From Vallitalea okinawensis (GTDB lineage Bacteria > Bacillota > Clostridia > Lachnospirales > PQDH01), in assembly GCF_002964605.1 (NCBI RefSeq), contig NZ_PQDH01000001.1, positions 744,001 to 808,000 of the forward strand: a stretch of 64,000 bases of DNA, read 5' to 3'. Below the pieces are notes generated by a model. The model searched no databases. It saw only the letters and a list, made by a program, of their open reading frames with translations, and was not told the DNA's origin. A program made the position numbers and the translations under genes. The first letter of the stretch is position 1; every line of letters starts with the position of its first letter. Shown here one piece after another: positions 10,065 to 18,292 of this stretch.

Positions 10065-10164
10065 AAAATCACCCTTTACTCATTTATATATCTATTTTAG
10101 CATAGAAAAGCTAGAAATAGTGTGATTTTCTGTCTAATTATTGTTAATAATCTGTGAACACAAT

Positions 10165-11181
10165 CTATATAATATATAATATTTTATGTGGAAATGAAAA
10201 TTTCTCTATACGTTGCTGAAAAAACATTTTCATCTCCTCAAGTTGCTCTTTTTGATAGACATATTTACCATAGCCAAATTGACCATATTTAAACTTTCTT
10301 TCTGTTTCATCCATGGGCAACTCGCTATTCTCAAACACTTCATTAATGATATTTTTAGCTCTTGCTGTAAAACGATGAGAGATAATTTCAAAAGTAATAG
10401 GATGATCTAACATAACATTGCTAAATGTCCTGTCAATATCATCAAGGAGATTTCCATATTGCTTCTGCCATCCTTCCTCTAGAAAAACGGGTGCTATGAT
10501 AAAACCACTAGGGTATTTAGCTTCAATTACTATTTGGGTTCCTAAAAGACGTTGACTAAGAGAAGGGGTTTTATGCTCAAACTTTTTAATAATGTCTTCT
10601 GCATTAATGCTAAATCTTATCTCCGTATGATTTCCATGATCCAATCCTAAAAGTGAATCCACGTTATTGTATTTGGATACAAATCGAAATCTCCCTTTTT
10701 CTTGCAGCCCAAAGAAATTGATCGTTTTAGCTAAACTATGTGTATAGTCTTCCATCGGTAATGGATCGGAAGTTGCTGCTCCTTCAAAGATAGTTATCTC
10801 TTTCATTTCATCTATATATTTTTTTGCTTGCCCCAATATATCATCAACATTGACATAGACCCTTGTATAGGGTTTATCACCAAACTGAGTATTGAGATAA
10901 CAATATTCACACTGTCCAATGCATCCAGTAACTAAAGGTAATTGAAAATGAGCTGAGGGTTTACAACTTTGAAATTTCATGGTTTTACGTACGCCAATAA
11001 CGATAGTCTTCTTACCTGCTTCGTATTTTTCTCGCCGTTCTTTAGGTAATCCTGTTACACGATTAGATTTAAGCAAAACCACATCCACTTTACTTTGTTC
11101 CTTAAAGGTTTCATATAACTGTTGCCCAAGGGGATATTCCAAAGCATCTTTTTCAATTAGTACGCTTGATGGTATAAACAT
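10165..11181 (-). CDS. splB: Spore photoproduct lyase (SplB-type radical SAM enzyme)
   Basis: 338 residues, the usual SplB length. SplB reverses 5-thyminyl-5,6-dihydrothymine in germinating spores with a 4Fe-4S cluster and SAM. The cluster motif CIGQCEYCYLNTQFG (Cys 87, 91, 94) is followed by KPYTRVYVN, and the C-terminal HRFTARAK and KYGQFGYGKYVY blocks are typical of the family. From memory the B. subtilis hydrogen-donor Cys141 lies in a FEA(A/S)CTSD segment; here that segment reads FEGAATSD, so the cysteine is Ala. The only fourth cysteine is Cys73 in QSCKPSAHF. Start ATG abuts the stop of the HD-domain gene upstream. Confidence 0.9.
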   Translation of the reverse strand: MFIPSSVLIEKDALEYPLGQQLYETFKEQSKVDVVLLKSNRVTGLPKERREKYEAGKKTIVIGVRKTMKFQSCKPSAHFQLPLVTGCIGQCEYCYLNTQFGDKPYTRVYVNVDDILGQAKKYIDEMKEITIFEGAATSDPLPMEDYTHSLAKTINFFGLQEKGRFRFVSKYNNVDSLLGLDHGNHTEIRFSINAEDIIKKFEHKTPSLSQRLLGTQIVIEAKYPSGFIIAPVFLEEGWQKQYGNLLDDIDRTFSNVMLDHPITFEIISHRFTARAKNIINEVFENSELPMDETERKFKYGQFGYGKYVYQKEQLEEMKMFFQQRIEKFSFPHKILYII

Positions 11182-11856
11182 TTATAACATTCCCTTTTCC
11201 ATATTCTCTATTAACTCTTCAAGTTCGTCTTGATTTCTTGAGTATTTAATACACGCTTTCAAGAAACTGATAATCCCCTTTAACTCTTCATCTTTTGTAA
11301 CATCCTTTAATTCACCTCGTCCTAATCGATCACATAATGATAGCAAACCAATTTCTGTAGGAACAACTTCATTCACCATGGTTCTCAAGTCTTGAAAAGG
11401 TAAGTTTTTATTAACAAATAAAGGCTGCATGTGCCACCTAACTAAAGGCATAACAGCTTCTATAAAAGTTACATCATCAGTAAGTTCTTCTAATACTTTC
11501 TTAGCTAGATTTTTACCTTCTTTATCGTGATCGTAAGATGTAATACGCCCCTTACGGACTTTGGTTGTGGTCAATTTACCAATATCGTGAAGAAGTGCTC
11601 CCCACATAAACACCTTTGGATCTCGGCTAGCACTTTTCAACTTGGCAGCATTATCCACTACCATCATCACATGATTCCATACATGTCCTTCTGGATGATA
11701 TTTTTTATTCTGTGGTATTTGATCCAGCTTGAAAAGATAAGAAATCGTTAAATTCTTGGGATAATCTTCAAACTCTTTTAGTTCATTAAAGTAAACACTT
11801 GGCGTATCATTATGGAGTAATTGATGGGTATAAGTTTCAAACAGCTCTTTGTTCAT
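11182..11856 (-). CDS. HD-domain protein (predicted phosphohydrolase)
   Basis: 224 residues with an HD fold. Metal ligands are recognisable as HVWNHVMMVVDN and the double-residue motif LLHDIGKLTTT, plus a later RWHMQPLF. The middle is related to HDIG proteins next to tRNA nucleotidyltransferase-like enzymes. Substrate unknown. It ends one base before the splB ATG, so the two are translationally coupled and probably act in the same condition, perhaps spore outgrowth. Good Shine-Dalgarno GGGAGAAA before the ATG. Confidence 0.75.
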   Translation of the reverse strand: MNKELFETYTHQLLHNDTPSVYFNELKEFEDYPKNLTISYLFKLDQIPQNKKYHPEGHVWNHVMMVVDNAAKLKSASRDPKVFMWGALLHDIGKLTTTKVRKGRITSYDHDKEGKNLAKKVLEELTDDVTFIEAVMPLVRWHMQPLFVNKNLPFQDLRTMVNEVVPTEIGLLSLCDRLGRGELKDVTKDEELKGIISFLKACIKYSRNQDELEELIENMEKGML

Positions 11857-11981
11857 AGTTTCTCCCTCATCTCTATAAGTTGAATGAAATAATCAAATAA
11901 AATATTGAACTCTTAAGTAATTTATATGATATAAATTCGATACATCTAGTTTATACCATATAGTAATTAGTCATACATGTC

Positions 11982-12017
11982 AAAGATCTCAACACCTAAA
12001 AAGGAATTGAGATCTTT
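11982..12017 (-). terminator. Hairpin after the CAP-domain gene
   Basis: 11-bp arms AAAGATCTCAA and TTGAGATCTTT with a 14-base loop, immediately downstream of the CAP gene stop codon. Confidence 0.6.
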
Positions 12018-12019
12018 AT

Positions 12020-13297
12020 CTAATTACTAATGAAATTCTGTGTATAATAAGGTACATTATTTTCTGTAAACCATACACCTACGCCTAATCCGCTGTAGTT
12101 TTCATTTAACATATTATTACGATGTCCTGATGAGTTCATCCATCCACTTACAACATAAATAGCATTTTTGTAGCCCATTGCTATGTTTTCACCGTAATAG
12201 GAATATTTAATACCTGCATCAGTTGCTCGTTCCCATGGTGCTTCACCTTGAAGGTTCCTATGACTAAAGTAAATATTATCACTCATGTCTTGACTGTGTA
12301 AGCGTGCCACTGTTGCAACGTCCTCTTTCCATATGAGAGGTTCTAGCCCTCGATTAACTCGCTCAACATTAGTAAGATCAAATATATCTTTCTCAAAGCT
12401 AACGCCTAATTCAACACCACCATTACCGTAATAACTGCTGTTTGAAACGTTGGCATCTATCATTAAAACAGATGTTACTTTATTATTATCTAAACTATCC
12501 ACAAAAAATGTATACTCAATATTTTGACTGGTTGCATATAATTGAGAGCTACTACCACTCCTCGTTTCAAATGTCTGCTTTAAAGCTGTAGTAGATACTC
12601 CATATTTAACTGAGTTAGTTAATTGCCAATAAGCAGCATTAGTATAGAAGGCAACAACTTGATTATTCCTCACACCTACTTGTACATAGTTGCTATAATC
12701 ACTGTTATAAATGTACCAAACAAAGTCATACTCGCTGTCATCAACTCTATTAGGTTGCCCTAATGTACTTGTCAACTTTGAAACAAAATCACCCATCTCC
12801 ACACCTCTTAAGCCCTCTTTGCTTATATCTATTTGCTCAGGTGATGGTAGTTTACTACTATCTGATTCAACATAGATTGCCCATTCCTCATCATTCCATT
12901 GTACTGAGCAATCAAATGCCTCCAATACAATACGCAGAGGGATATAGATACGGTCATTAATCATGATATTTTCTGTATCACTATCAATTTTATAGCCATT
13001 TTTTATTATATAATGCTCACCCATTGGTACAGCGATTACTGTATTATCTTTGACAGCATAACCTACTTGCCTTTGTGGCTCCCACATTACCTCAGCTCCA
13101 AATGCCTCCGAAAACGCTCTAAATGGAATTTGAGTTCGATCATTGTGGTCAATAAACGGGTATCCCAACTCCTTATTAACCTTTACTCTTTCTCCATTAA
13201 TAAATAACTTTAGTTCCCTAGTCTCTGAATAAACAGTCAATAGTCCTAAAGTCATTATCATTAAAAATAATAGGGTTACTATTCTCCGGCTCGTCAT
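12020..13297 (-). CDS. Secreted CAP/SCP-domain protein with copper-amine-oxidase-like N-domain
   Basis: About 425 residues. After a signal peptide (hydrophobic stretch at residues 5-22) come a Cu_amine_oxidN1-like repeat region at about 25-140 (INGERVKV, IPFRAFSEAFGAEVMW, IYIPLRIVLEAFDCSVQW), a CAP-associated middle domain, and a C-terminal CAP domain (LTNVERVNRGLEPL, SHRNLQGEAPWERA, YYGENIAMG, SSGHRNNMLN). The start at 13297 is preferred because AAAGGGG lies ten bases upstream, whereas the longer reading to 13345 lacks a good site and delays the signal peptide. CAP proteins of clostridial spores and cell surfaces are known, but their function is mostly unknown. Confidence 0.87.
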   Translation of the reverse strand: MTSRRIVTLLFLMIMTLGLLTVYSETRELKLFINGERVKVNKELGYPFIDHNDRTQIPFRAFSEAFGAEVMWEPQRQVGYAVKDNTVIAVPMGEHYIIKNGYKIDSDTENIMINDRIYIPLRIVLEAFDCSVQWNDEEWAIYVESDSSKLPSPEQIDISKEGLRGVEMGDFVSKLTSTLGQPNRVDDSEYDFVWYIYNSDYSNYVQVGVRNNQVVAFYTNAAYWQLTNSVKYGVSTTALKQTFETRSGSSSQLYATSQNIEYTFFVDSLDNNKVTSVLMIDANVSNSSYYGNGGVELGVSFEKDIFDLTNVERVNRGLEPLIWKEDVATVARLHSQDMSDNIYFSHRNLQGEAPWERATDAGIKYSYYGENIAMGYKNAIYVVSGWMNSSGHRNNMLNENYSGLGVGVWFTENNVPYYTQNFISN

Positions 13298-13487
13298 CTT
13301 TTTGTGTCCCCTTTCTGTCATCACTCCTATTATCATAGTTGTCATACTTCTATTACAGAGGTGGTAGAATTACTTGAAAAGTGACAAGACACTGTATGTC
13401 CAAATAATCACTATATAAACAAAATATGCAAGTCCTTGGAACAATGTTTCCTATATATTGTTAATGTTTTATTAAAAGGAGTATTTT

Positions 13488-13529
13488 AAAAAGGACCAAT
13501 ACTATTTTATCTTTAGTATTAGCCCTTTT
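13488..13529 (-). terminator. Terminator of the CoA-disulfide reductase-like gene
   Basis: On the minus strand AAAAGGGC and AATACTA pair with TAGTATT and CCTTTTT, followed by a T-rich tail. It lies 38 bases past the stop codon at 13568. Confidence 0.65.
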
Positions 13530-13567
13530 GACCGATATCATTTCTTTCCACATATATATATTATTTT

Positions 13568-16042
13568 TTAGATAAATAGATTAACATTGGCATCGTCTGC
13601 TGCCCCAAGATAGGAAGCTACGCCTGCATATTCAATGCCATCCATCAATTCTTCTTTTTTAAGTCCCATTACATCCATTGACATTGTACATGCTACGATA
13701 CGTACACCATTTTTCTTAGCTAAAGCGATAAGATCTTCAAGAGAGTCAACATTCTTATCTTTCATAACTTTTTTGATCATTATTGACCCCATACCTGCCA
13801 TGTTCATGCGTGAAATACCAAGTTTCTTACTTCCTCTAGGCATCATTTTTCCAAACATCTTCTCGATGATAGATTTGCTTACTTTCACCTTTTCATCTTT
13901 TCTAAGAACATTTAATCCCCAGAATGTAAAGAACATGGTTACTGGCTTACCCATAGCTGCTGCTCCATTTGCAATAATGAAACTTGCAATGGCTTTATCT
14001 AAATCACCACTGAAAACTACCATTGAGCTTCCATCTTTACCGTTAACATCACAAGTCATACCTTCAATTTCTTTGCAACAGTCAGGTCCTTTTTTAAGAT
14101 AAACAACAAAGTGATCTTTACATTTCTCTGAACGAATAAAAGTATTATTTGTTTTTTCACACCATGTTTTTACGTCAACTGGAAAACCAGGATCAGTAGC
14201 TGTAACTTCTAATACTTCACCTTCATTCATATCATTAATCTTGTTATACACTTGCATAATAGGTCCCGGACATTGAAGTCCACAAGCATTGAGTTTGATA
14301 GTATTCATACTTTTCACTTCCACTTTTTCTGTCTTCTCTTCTTTTATGCCTTGCCTGGGAGGTGTGATATCAGATGTATTATAATCCTTTGTCACAACAC
14401 TGTAATAGCGATAACCACCTAATAAATTTTTAGCTTTATAGCCGTTTTGCATTAAAATTCTAGCACCAATATAGGCACGAATACCAACTGCACAATATAC
14501 AACGATTGTTTTATCTTTTGGAAGCTGGTTAAGTTGTTTACGTAAGTCATTGAGTGGTATATTGATTGAACCATCAATGAAGCCCATATCTCTTTCAATT
14601 GGTTCTCTTACATCTAATACAACAATGTCATCTCTATTAGCTTCTTCTAGTTCCCTTACTAGCATAGGCTCTACAACACCACTTAAGATATTTTCAGCTG
14701 TAAAACCTGCCATGTTGACTGGATCCTTTGCTGATGAGAAAGGTGGCGCATAAGCTAATTCTAATTCTTCTAGATCATAAACTGTTCCACCAAAACGGAT
14801 AGAAGCAGCGATTACATCAATACGTTTATCAACACCATCATACCCTACTATTTGTGATCCTAGAACTTTACCTTCCATATCAAAAATTAATTTGATTGTC
14901 ATTGGTACTCCACCTGGATAATACCCAGCATGTGAATTAGGGTGTACATAAGTCACTCGATAATTCTTACCATAATTCTTATCGATTTTCCCTAGTACTT
15001 TCTCACTGTTACCTGTTGAAGCTACTGCTAAATCAAATACTTTAGCAATGGCTGAACCTTGAGTTCCTTTATACTTCTCTTGACGTCCACATATATTATT
15101 AGCAACAATACGCCCTTGCTTATTAGCAGGTCCAGCTAAAGGAATCATAGCTTTTCGGTGATTAATAAAGTCAACAACTTCTATCGCATCTCCTAAAGCA
15201 TATATATTTTCATCTGAAGTTTGTAGGTATTCATTGACGATGATACCTCCACGTTGATTAACGTCTAAGCCAGCATCACTAGCTAATTGACCATTAGGTT
15301 TTACACCAATTGATAAGATTACCATATCTGTTTCGATTTGTTCGCCATTTTGGAGGTGAACAATAGTAACATCACCTTTTTGCTCAAATTGTTTCACACC
15401 ATTGCCTAAGTGTAAATTAACACCTTTAGAAGCTACATGAGCATGAACGAGTTGAGCCATATCATAATCTAAGTTATTCATAATTTGGTCTGCCATCTCT
15501 ACTATAGAAACATGTAAACCTCTATCATGTAAATTCTCAGCCATTTCAATACCGATAAATCCGCCACCTACAACAACTGCTCTCTTAGGCTGCTTTTGGT
15601 CAACGTAAGATTTAATTTTATCTGTATCTGGAACCGTCCATAAACTAAAAACATTAGGTAAATCAATACCTGGAATAGGCGGTTTAAGTGGTGAAGAACC
15701 TGGTGATAAGACTAAAACATCATAGCTTTCATCATATTCTTCGCCTGTCTTAAGATTTTTCACCTTAACTTTTTTATTATCCTTATCAACGCTAAGAACC
15801 TCGTTTTCAACACGGACTTCCATATTGAATTTTTCACCCATGCCCTCAGGTGTTTGTAGCAATAAGTTGCTTCTTTCTTCAATGGCACCTCCAATATAAT
15901 AAGGTAAACCACAGTTAGCATATGAAATATATTTACCGCGCTCAAAAAGAATAATCTCTACTTTTTCATCCATTCTACGTAATCTAGCAGCTGTACTTGC
16001 TCCACCTGCTACACCACCAACGATTAAGACCTTTTTACTCAT
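13568..16042 (-). CDS. CoA-disulfide reductase-like flavoprotein fused to rhodanese, TusA and DsrE-like domains
   Basis: 824 residues in four parts. Residues 1-450 form an FAD/NAD(P)H disulfide reductase with GGVAGGASTAARLRR and the CoADR active Cys44 in YANCGLPYYIG. A rhodanese domain follows (about 465-560; active Cys in VVYCAVGIRAY). Next is a TusA/SirA domain (about 585-655; ACGLQCPGPIMQ), then a DsrE/F-like domain (about 665-824; MVVFSGDLDKAIASF, CTMSMDVMGL). It is predicted to move persulfide sulfur between the domains and reduce CoA (poly/per)sulfides in the cytoplasm. The fusion is known in Firmicutes; the exact substrate is not. Single-gene unit with promoter and terminator. Confidence 0.88.
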   Translation of the reverse strand: MSKKVLIVGGVAGGASTAARLRRMDEKVEIILFERGKYISYANCGLPYYIGGAIEERSNLLLQTPEGMGEKFNMEVRVENEVLSVDKDNKKVKVKNLKTGEEYDESYDVLVLSPGSSPLKPPIPGIDLPNVFSLWTVPDTDKIKSYVDQKQPKRAVVVGGGFIGIEMAENLHDRGLHVSIVEMADQIMNNLDYDMAQLVHAHVASKGVNLHLGNGVKQFEQKGDVTIVHLQNGEQIETDMVILSIGVKPNGQLASDAGLDVNQRGGIIVNEYLQTSDENIYALGDAIEVVDFINHRKAMIPLAGPANKQGRIVANNICGRQEKYKGTQGSAIAKVFDLAVASTGNSEKVLGKIDKNYGKNYRVTYVHPNSHAGYYPGGVPMTIKLIFDMEGKVLGSQIVGYDGVDKRIDVIAASIRFGGTVYDLEELELAYAPPFSSAKDPVNMAGFTAENILSGVVEPMLVRELEEANRDDIVVLDVREPIERDMGFIDGSINIPLNDLRKQLNQLPKDKTIVVYCAVGIRAYIGARILMQNGYKAKNLLGGYRYYSVVTKDYNTSDITPPRQGIKEEKTEKVEVKSMNTIKLNACGLQCPGPIMQVYNKINDMNEGEVLEVTATDPGFPVDVKTWCEKTNNTFIRSEKCKDHFVVYLKKGPDCCKEIEGMTCDVNGKDGSSMVVFSGDLDKAIASFIIANGAAAMGKPVTMFFTFWGLNVLRKDEKVKVSKSIIEKMFGKMMPRGSKKLGISRMNMAGMGSIMIKKVMKDKNVDSLEDLIALAKKNGVRIVACTMSMDVMGLKKEELMDGIEYAGVASYLGAADDANVNLFI

Positions 16043-16126
16043 TATTATACCCTCCCATCAATTTATCATTGATTCAATATATTTGTTAAATACTTGTCAA
16101 TTCAATTTAGAGTTCTTTATATTTAT

Positions 16127-16155
16127 ATATTATGATATTACGATTAAAATGTCAA
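16127..16155 (-). promoter_or_regulatory. Probable promoter of the CoADR-like gene
   Basis: Minus-strand TTGACA (16150-16155), 17-base spacer and TAATAT (16127-16132). The start codon is about 85 bases downstream. Confidence 0.65.
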
Positions 16156-16202
16156 CATCTATTTATTAATATATTAAGAATTTATGATGTTATTTAATGG
16201 AA

Positions 16203-16233
16203 GAAAAAAAGTAAGGTATCTGACACCTTACTC
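16203..16233 (-). terminator. Orphan intrinsic terminator upstream of the CoADR promoter
   Basis: Minus-strand arms AGTAAGGT and ACCTTACT with a 7-base loop are followed by an uninterrupted run of T. It points away from the regulator gene at 16423 and lies upstream of the CoADR promoter, so no annotated transcript ends here. The 380-base gap 16043-16422 otherwise shows only the promoters. Confidence 0.6.
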
Positions 16234-16422
16234 ACAAAGTATCGAAAAGTTTAGTTTGTCAATTTCTTTGGTTGAATAATACCACATTCTTAACTACGGA
16301 AACATGATACACTTCTATGTCCACATTCAAATGACATATACTATTATAAGAATGAAACTCTTCATCCTGAAGTTTAATTAATAAAATTTCAGCTATTTAG
16401 ATAAATGAAAGAAGGTTTTATT

Positions 16423-16842
16423 ATGCTTACACCAAGCCTTGAGGATTATTTAGAAGAGATCTATAACTTTTCCTTAGAAGATGAAAAAATTAGAATACGA
16501 GATATTGCTGATAAGTTAAGCGTCTCTCCTCCATCAGTTGTAAAAGGTTTAAAGAAGTTAGAAATTGAAGGCTATATTATTTATGAAAAATATAAGGGTA
16601 TAAAACTAACGGAAAAAGGTCGACTAGAAGGTAAAAGGCTTGTTAATCGCAACAATATCCTAAGAGAGTTTATATTAATGATTAACCCGGATTGTGACCA
16701 AATGATTGAGGCGGAAGCTTGTGAACATTACTTAAGCCCATCAACAATCCAATCCTTTGAATGTCTATGTGGCTTTTTTAATAAAAGTCCAAAAATTCTA
16801 GAAGCTTATCAAGAGTTCAAGAAAGGACAAAAAAATAGATAA
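16423..16842 (+). CDS. MntR/DtxR-family metal-dependent regulator
   Basis: 139 residues from the ATG at 16423, which has AAGAAGG seven bases upstream; a longer frame from 16405 lacks this. Residues 1-65 are the winged HTH (RIRDIADKLSVSPPSVVKGLKKLEIEGY). The opening MLTPSLEDYLEEIY places Asp8 and Glu11 exactly where MntR binds metal, and the EAEACEHYL segment keeps Glu98, Glu101 and His102. The MntR His77 position is Asn here (VNRNNIL), and Cys91, 100, 114 and 116 are extra. Being next to feoAB, it probably senses Fe(II) rather than Mn(II). It is convergent with feoB. Confidence 0.82.
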   Translation: MLTPSLEDYLEEIYNFSLEDEKIRIRDIADKLSVSPPSVVKGLKKLEIEGYIIYEKYKGIKLTEKGRLEGKRLVNRNNILREFILMINPDCDQMIEAEACEHYLSPSTIQSFECLCGFFNKSPKILEAYQEFKKGQKNR

Positions 16843-16861
16843 AGTAAATGAATACTTTATC
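16829..16861 (-). terminator. Terminator of the feo operon, overlapping the regulator stop
   Basis: Arms GATAAAGTA and TACTTTATC with a 6-base loop. On the minus strand a T-rich tail follows, so it ends feo transcripts; it may also act weakly on the plus strand for the regulator gene. Confidence 0.6.
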
Positions 16862-16909
16862 AGAGATTTATTAAAAGGCCTTGAACACTATTTATTATAC
16901 GCATTTCTT

Positions 16910-18292
16910 TTAGAAAAGTAGCATGAACAAATTATAAAATTGTGTTGTTATAAAACATACTACAATTGCTATAATTGTTGGCAATAGAAAGGACACCAAA
17001 GTCCATTTTATACTACCAGTTTCCTTCTTAATGGTATAGAGTGTCGTACCACAAGGAAAATGCAATAAAGAAAATAGCATGACATTGAGAGCGGTTAACA
17101 TGGTCCATCCATTATTTACAAAGAGTTGTTGCATTTCTGCAAGACTATCTAATTCCAGCATAGATCCTGTCGCCATATAACTCATGATCAATATTGGAAT
17201 GACAATTTCATTAGCTGGTAGCCCCAATATAAAAGCCATCAATATAAGTCCATCTAAACCAATCATGATTGCAAATGGATCTAAAAATCCAGCTGCATGA
17301 TTAAGTATACTTACATCGCCAATTGTAATATTCGCTAACAACCATGTAATCACTCCAGCTGGGACTGCTATTACTACAGCCCTACCTAACACAAAAATGG
17401 TCCTATCAATTAATGATGTATAGATAACCCTACCCAGTTGCGGTCTTCTAAAGGGCGGTAGTTCCAAAGTAAACGTAGATGGGACGCCCTTAAGCATTGT
17501 CTTCGTTAAATATTTTGAGACAATTAATGTTATAAAAATCCCAAAAATGATCAATCCTGTCACAAATAAAGTAGCTACAATCGAACTATAGGCTGAAGCC
17601 ACTGCACCGCCTACAAAAATTGTTGCAATCGCTATTAACGTTGGAAATCGGCCATTACAAGGAACAAAGTTATTTGTTATGATAGCTATTAATCTTTCGC
17701 GAGGTGAATCAATAATTCTACTGGATATTACTCCAGCTGCATTACAACCAAACCCCATACACATAGTAAGAGATTGTTTACCATGTGCACCTGATTTTTT
17801 AAAAAGTTTATCTAAGTTAAATGCCACTCTAGGCAAGTAACCCAAATCTTCAAGTAGTGTAAATAAAGGAAAGAAAATAGCCATTGGAGGTAGCATAACT
17901 GATATAACCCACCCTGCAGTTCGGAACATACCTAATACCAATATGCCATGTAACCACTCAGGTGCATTCAACGCTGTAAAAGCTACTGTTAATTGACCCT
18001 CTAGCCACCCGAATCCTTCAGCTAATAATGCTGATGGCACATTAGCTCCAGCAATTGTAATCCATAATACAAGCGCTAGTAATGCTATCATGATAGGGTA
18101 TCCCCAGACCGTTGATGTTATGACATCATCTATTTTTTCTATTATTCTTTTTTTATATTGCTTTTGTCGTACAACTACAGAAGATATTTTTTCAGCTTGT
18201 GCATAGATATCCTTAACGATATGATCCCGTACCTCAAGGTCTTCAATCGTCAATTCACTTGAAAGGTCTAACAGACCCTTATAGTCCGTCAT
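16910..18292 (-). CDS. feoB: FeoB membrane-permease part (separate gene)
   Basis: About 460 residues covering the FeoB membrane domain: a first helix near residue 65-85, Gate repeats, the core motif NFVPCNGRFPTLIAIAT and the late HFPCGTTLYTIKKETGS. It conducts Fe(II) across the cytoplasmic membrane. The G domain is encoded by the upstream gene, which ends inside this one: the ATG at 18292 overlaps the upstream stop by 14 bases and has GGGGAG seven bases before it. The longer open frame to 18364 lacks such a site. The cytoplasmic linker DHIVKDIYAQAEKI is retained. A sequencing frameshift is a possible but less likely explanation. Confidence 0.85.
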   Translation of the reverse strand: MTDYKGLLDLSSELTIEDLEVRDHIVKDIYAQAEKISSVVVRQKQYKKRIIEKIDDVITSTVWGYPIMIALLALVLWITIAGANVPSALLAEGFGWLEGQLTVAFTALNAPEWLHGILVLGMFRTAGWVISVMLPPMAIFFPLFTLLEDLGYLPRVAFNLDKLFKKSGAHGKQSLTMCMGFGCNAAGVISSRIIDSPRERLIAIITNNFVPCNGRFPTLIAIATIFVGGAVASAYSSIVATLFVTGLIIFGIFITLIVSKYLTKTMLKGVPSTFTLELPPFRRPQLGRVIYTSLIDRTIFVLGRAVVIAVPAGVITWLLANITIGDVSILNHAAGFLDPFAIMIGLDGLILMAFILGLPANEIVIPILIMSYMATGSMLELDSLAEMQQLFVNNGWTMLTALNVMLFSLLHFPCGTTLYTIKKETGSIKWTLVSFLLPTIIAIVVCFITTQFYNLFMLLF

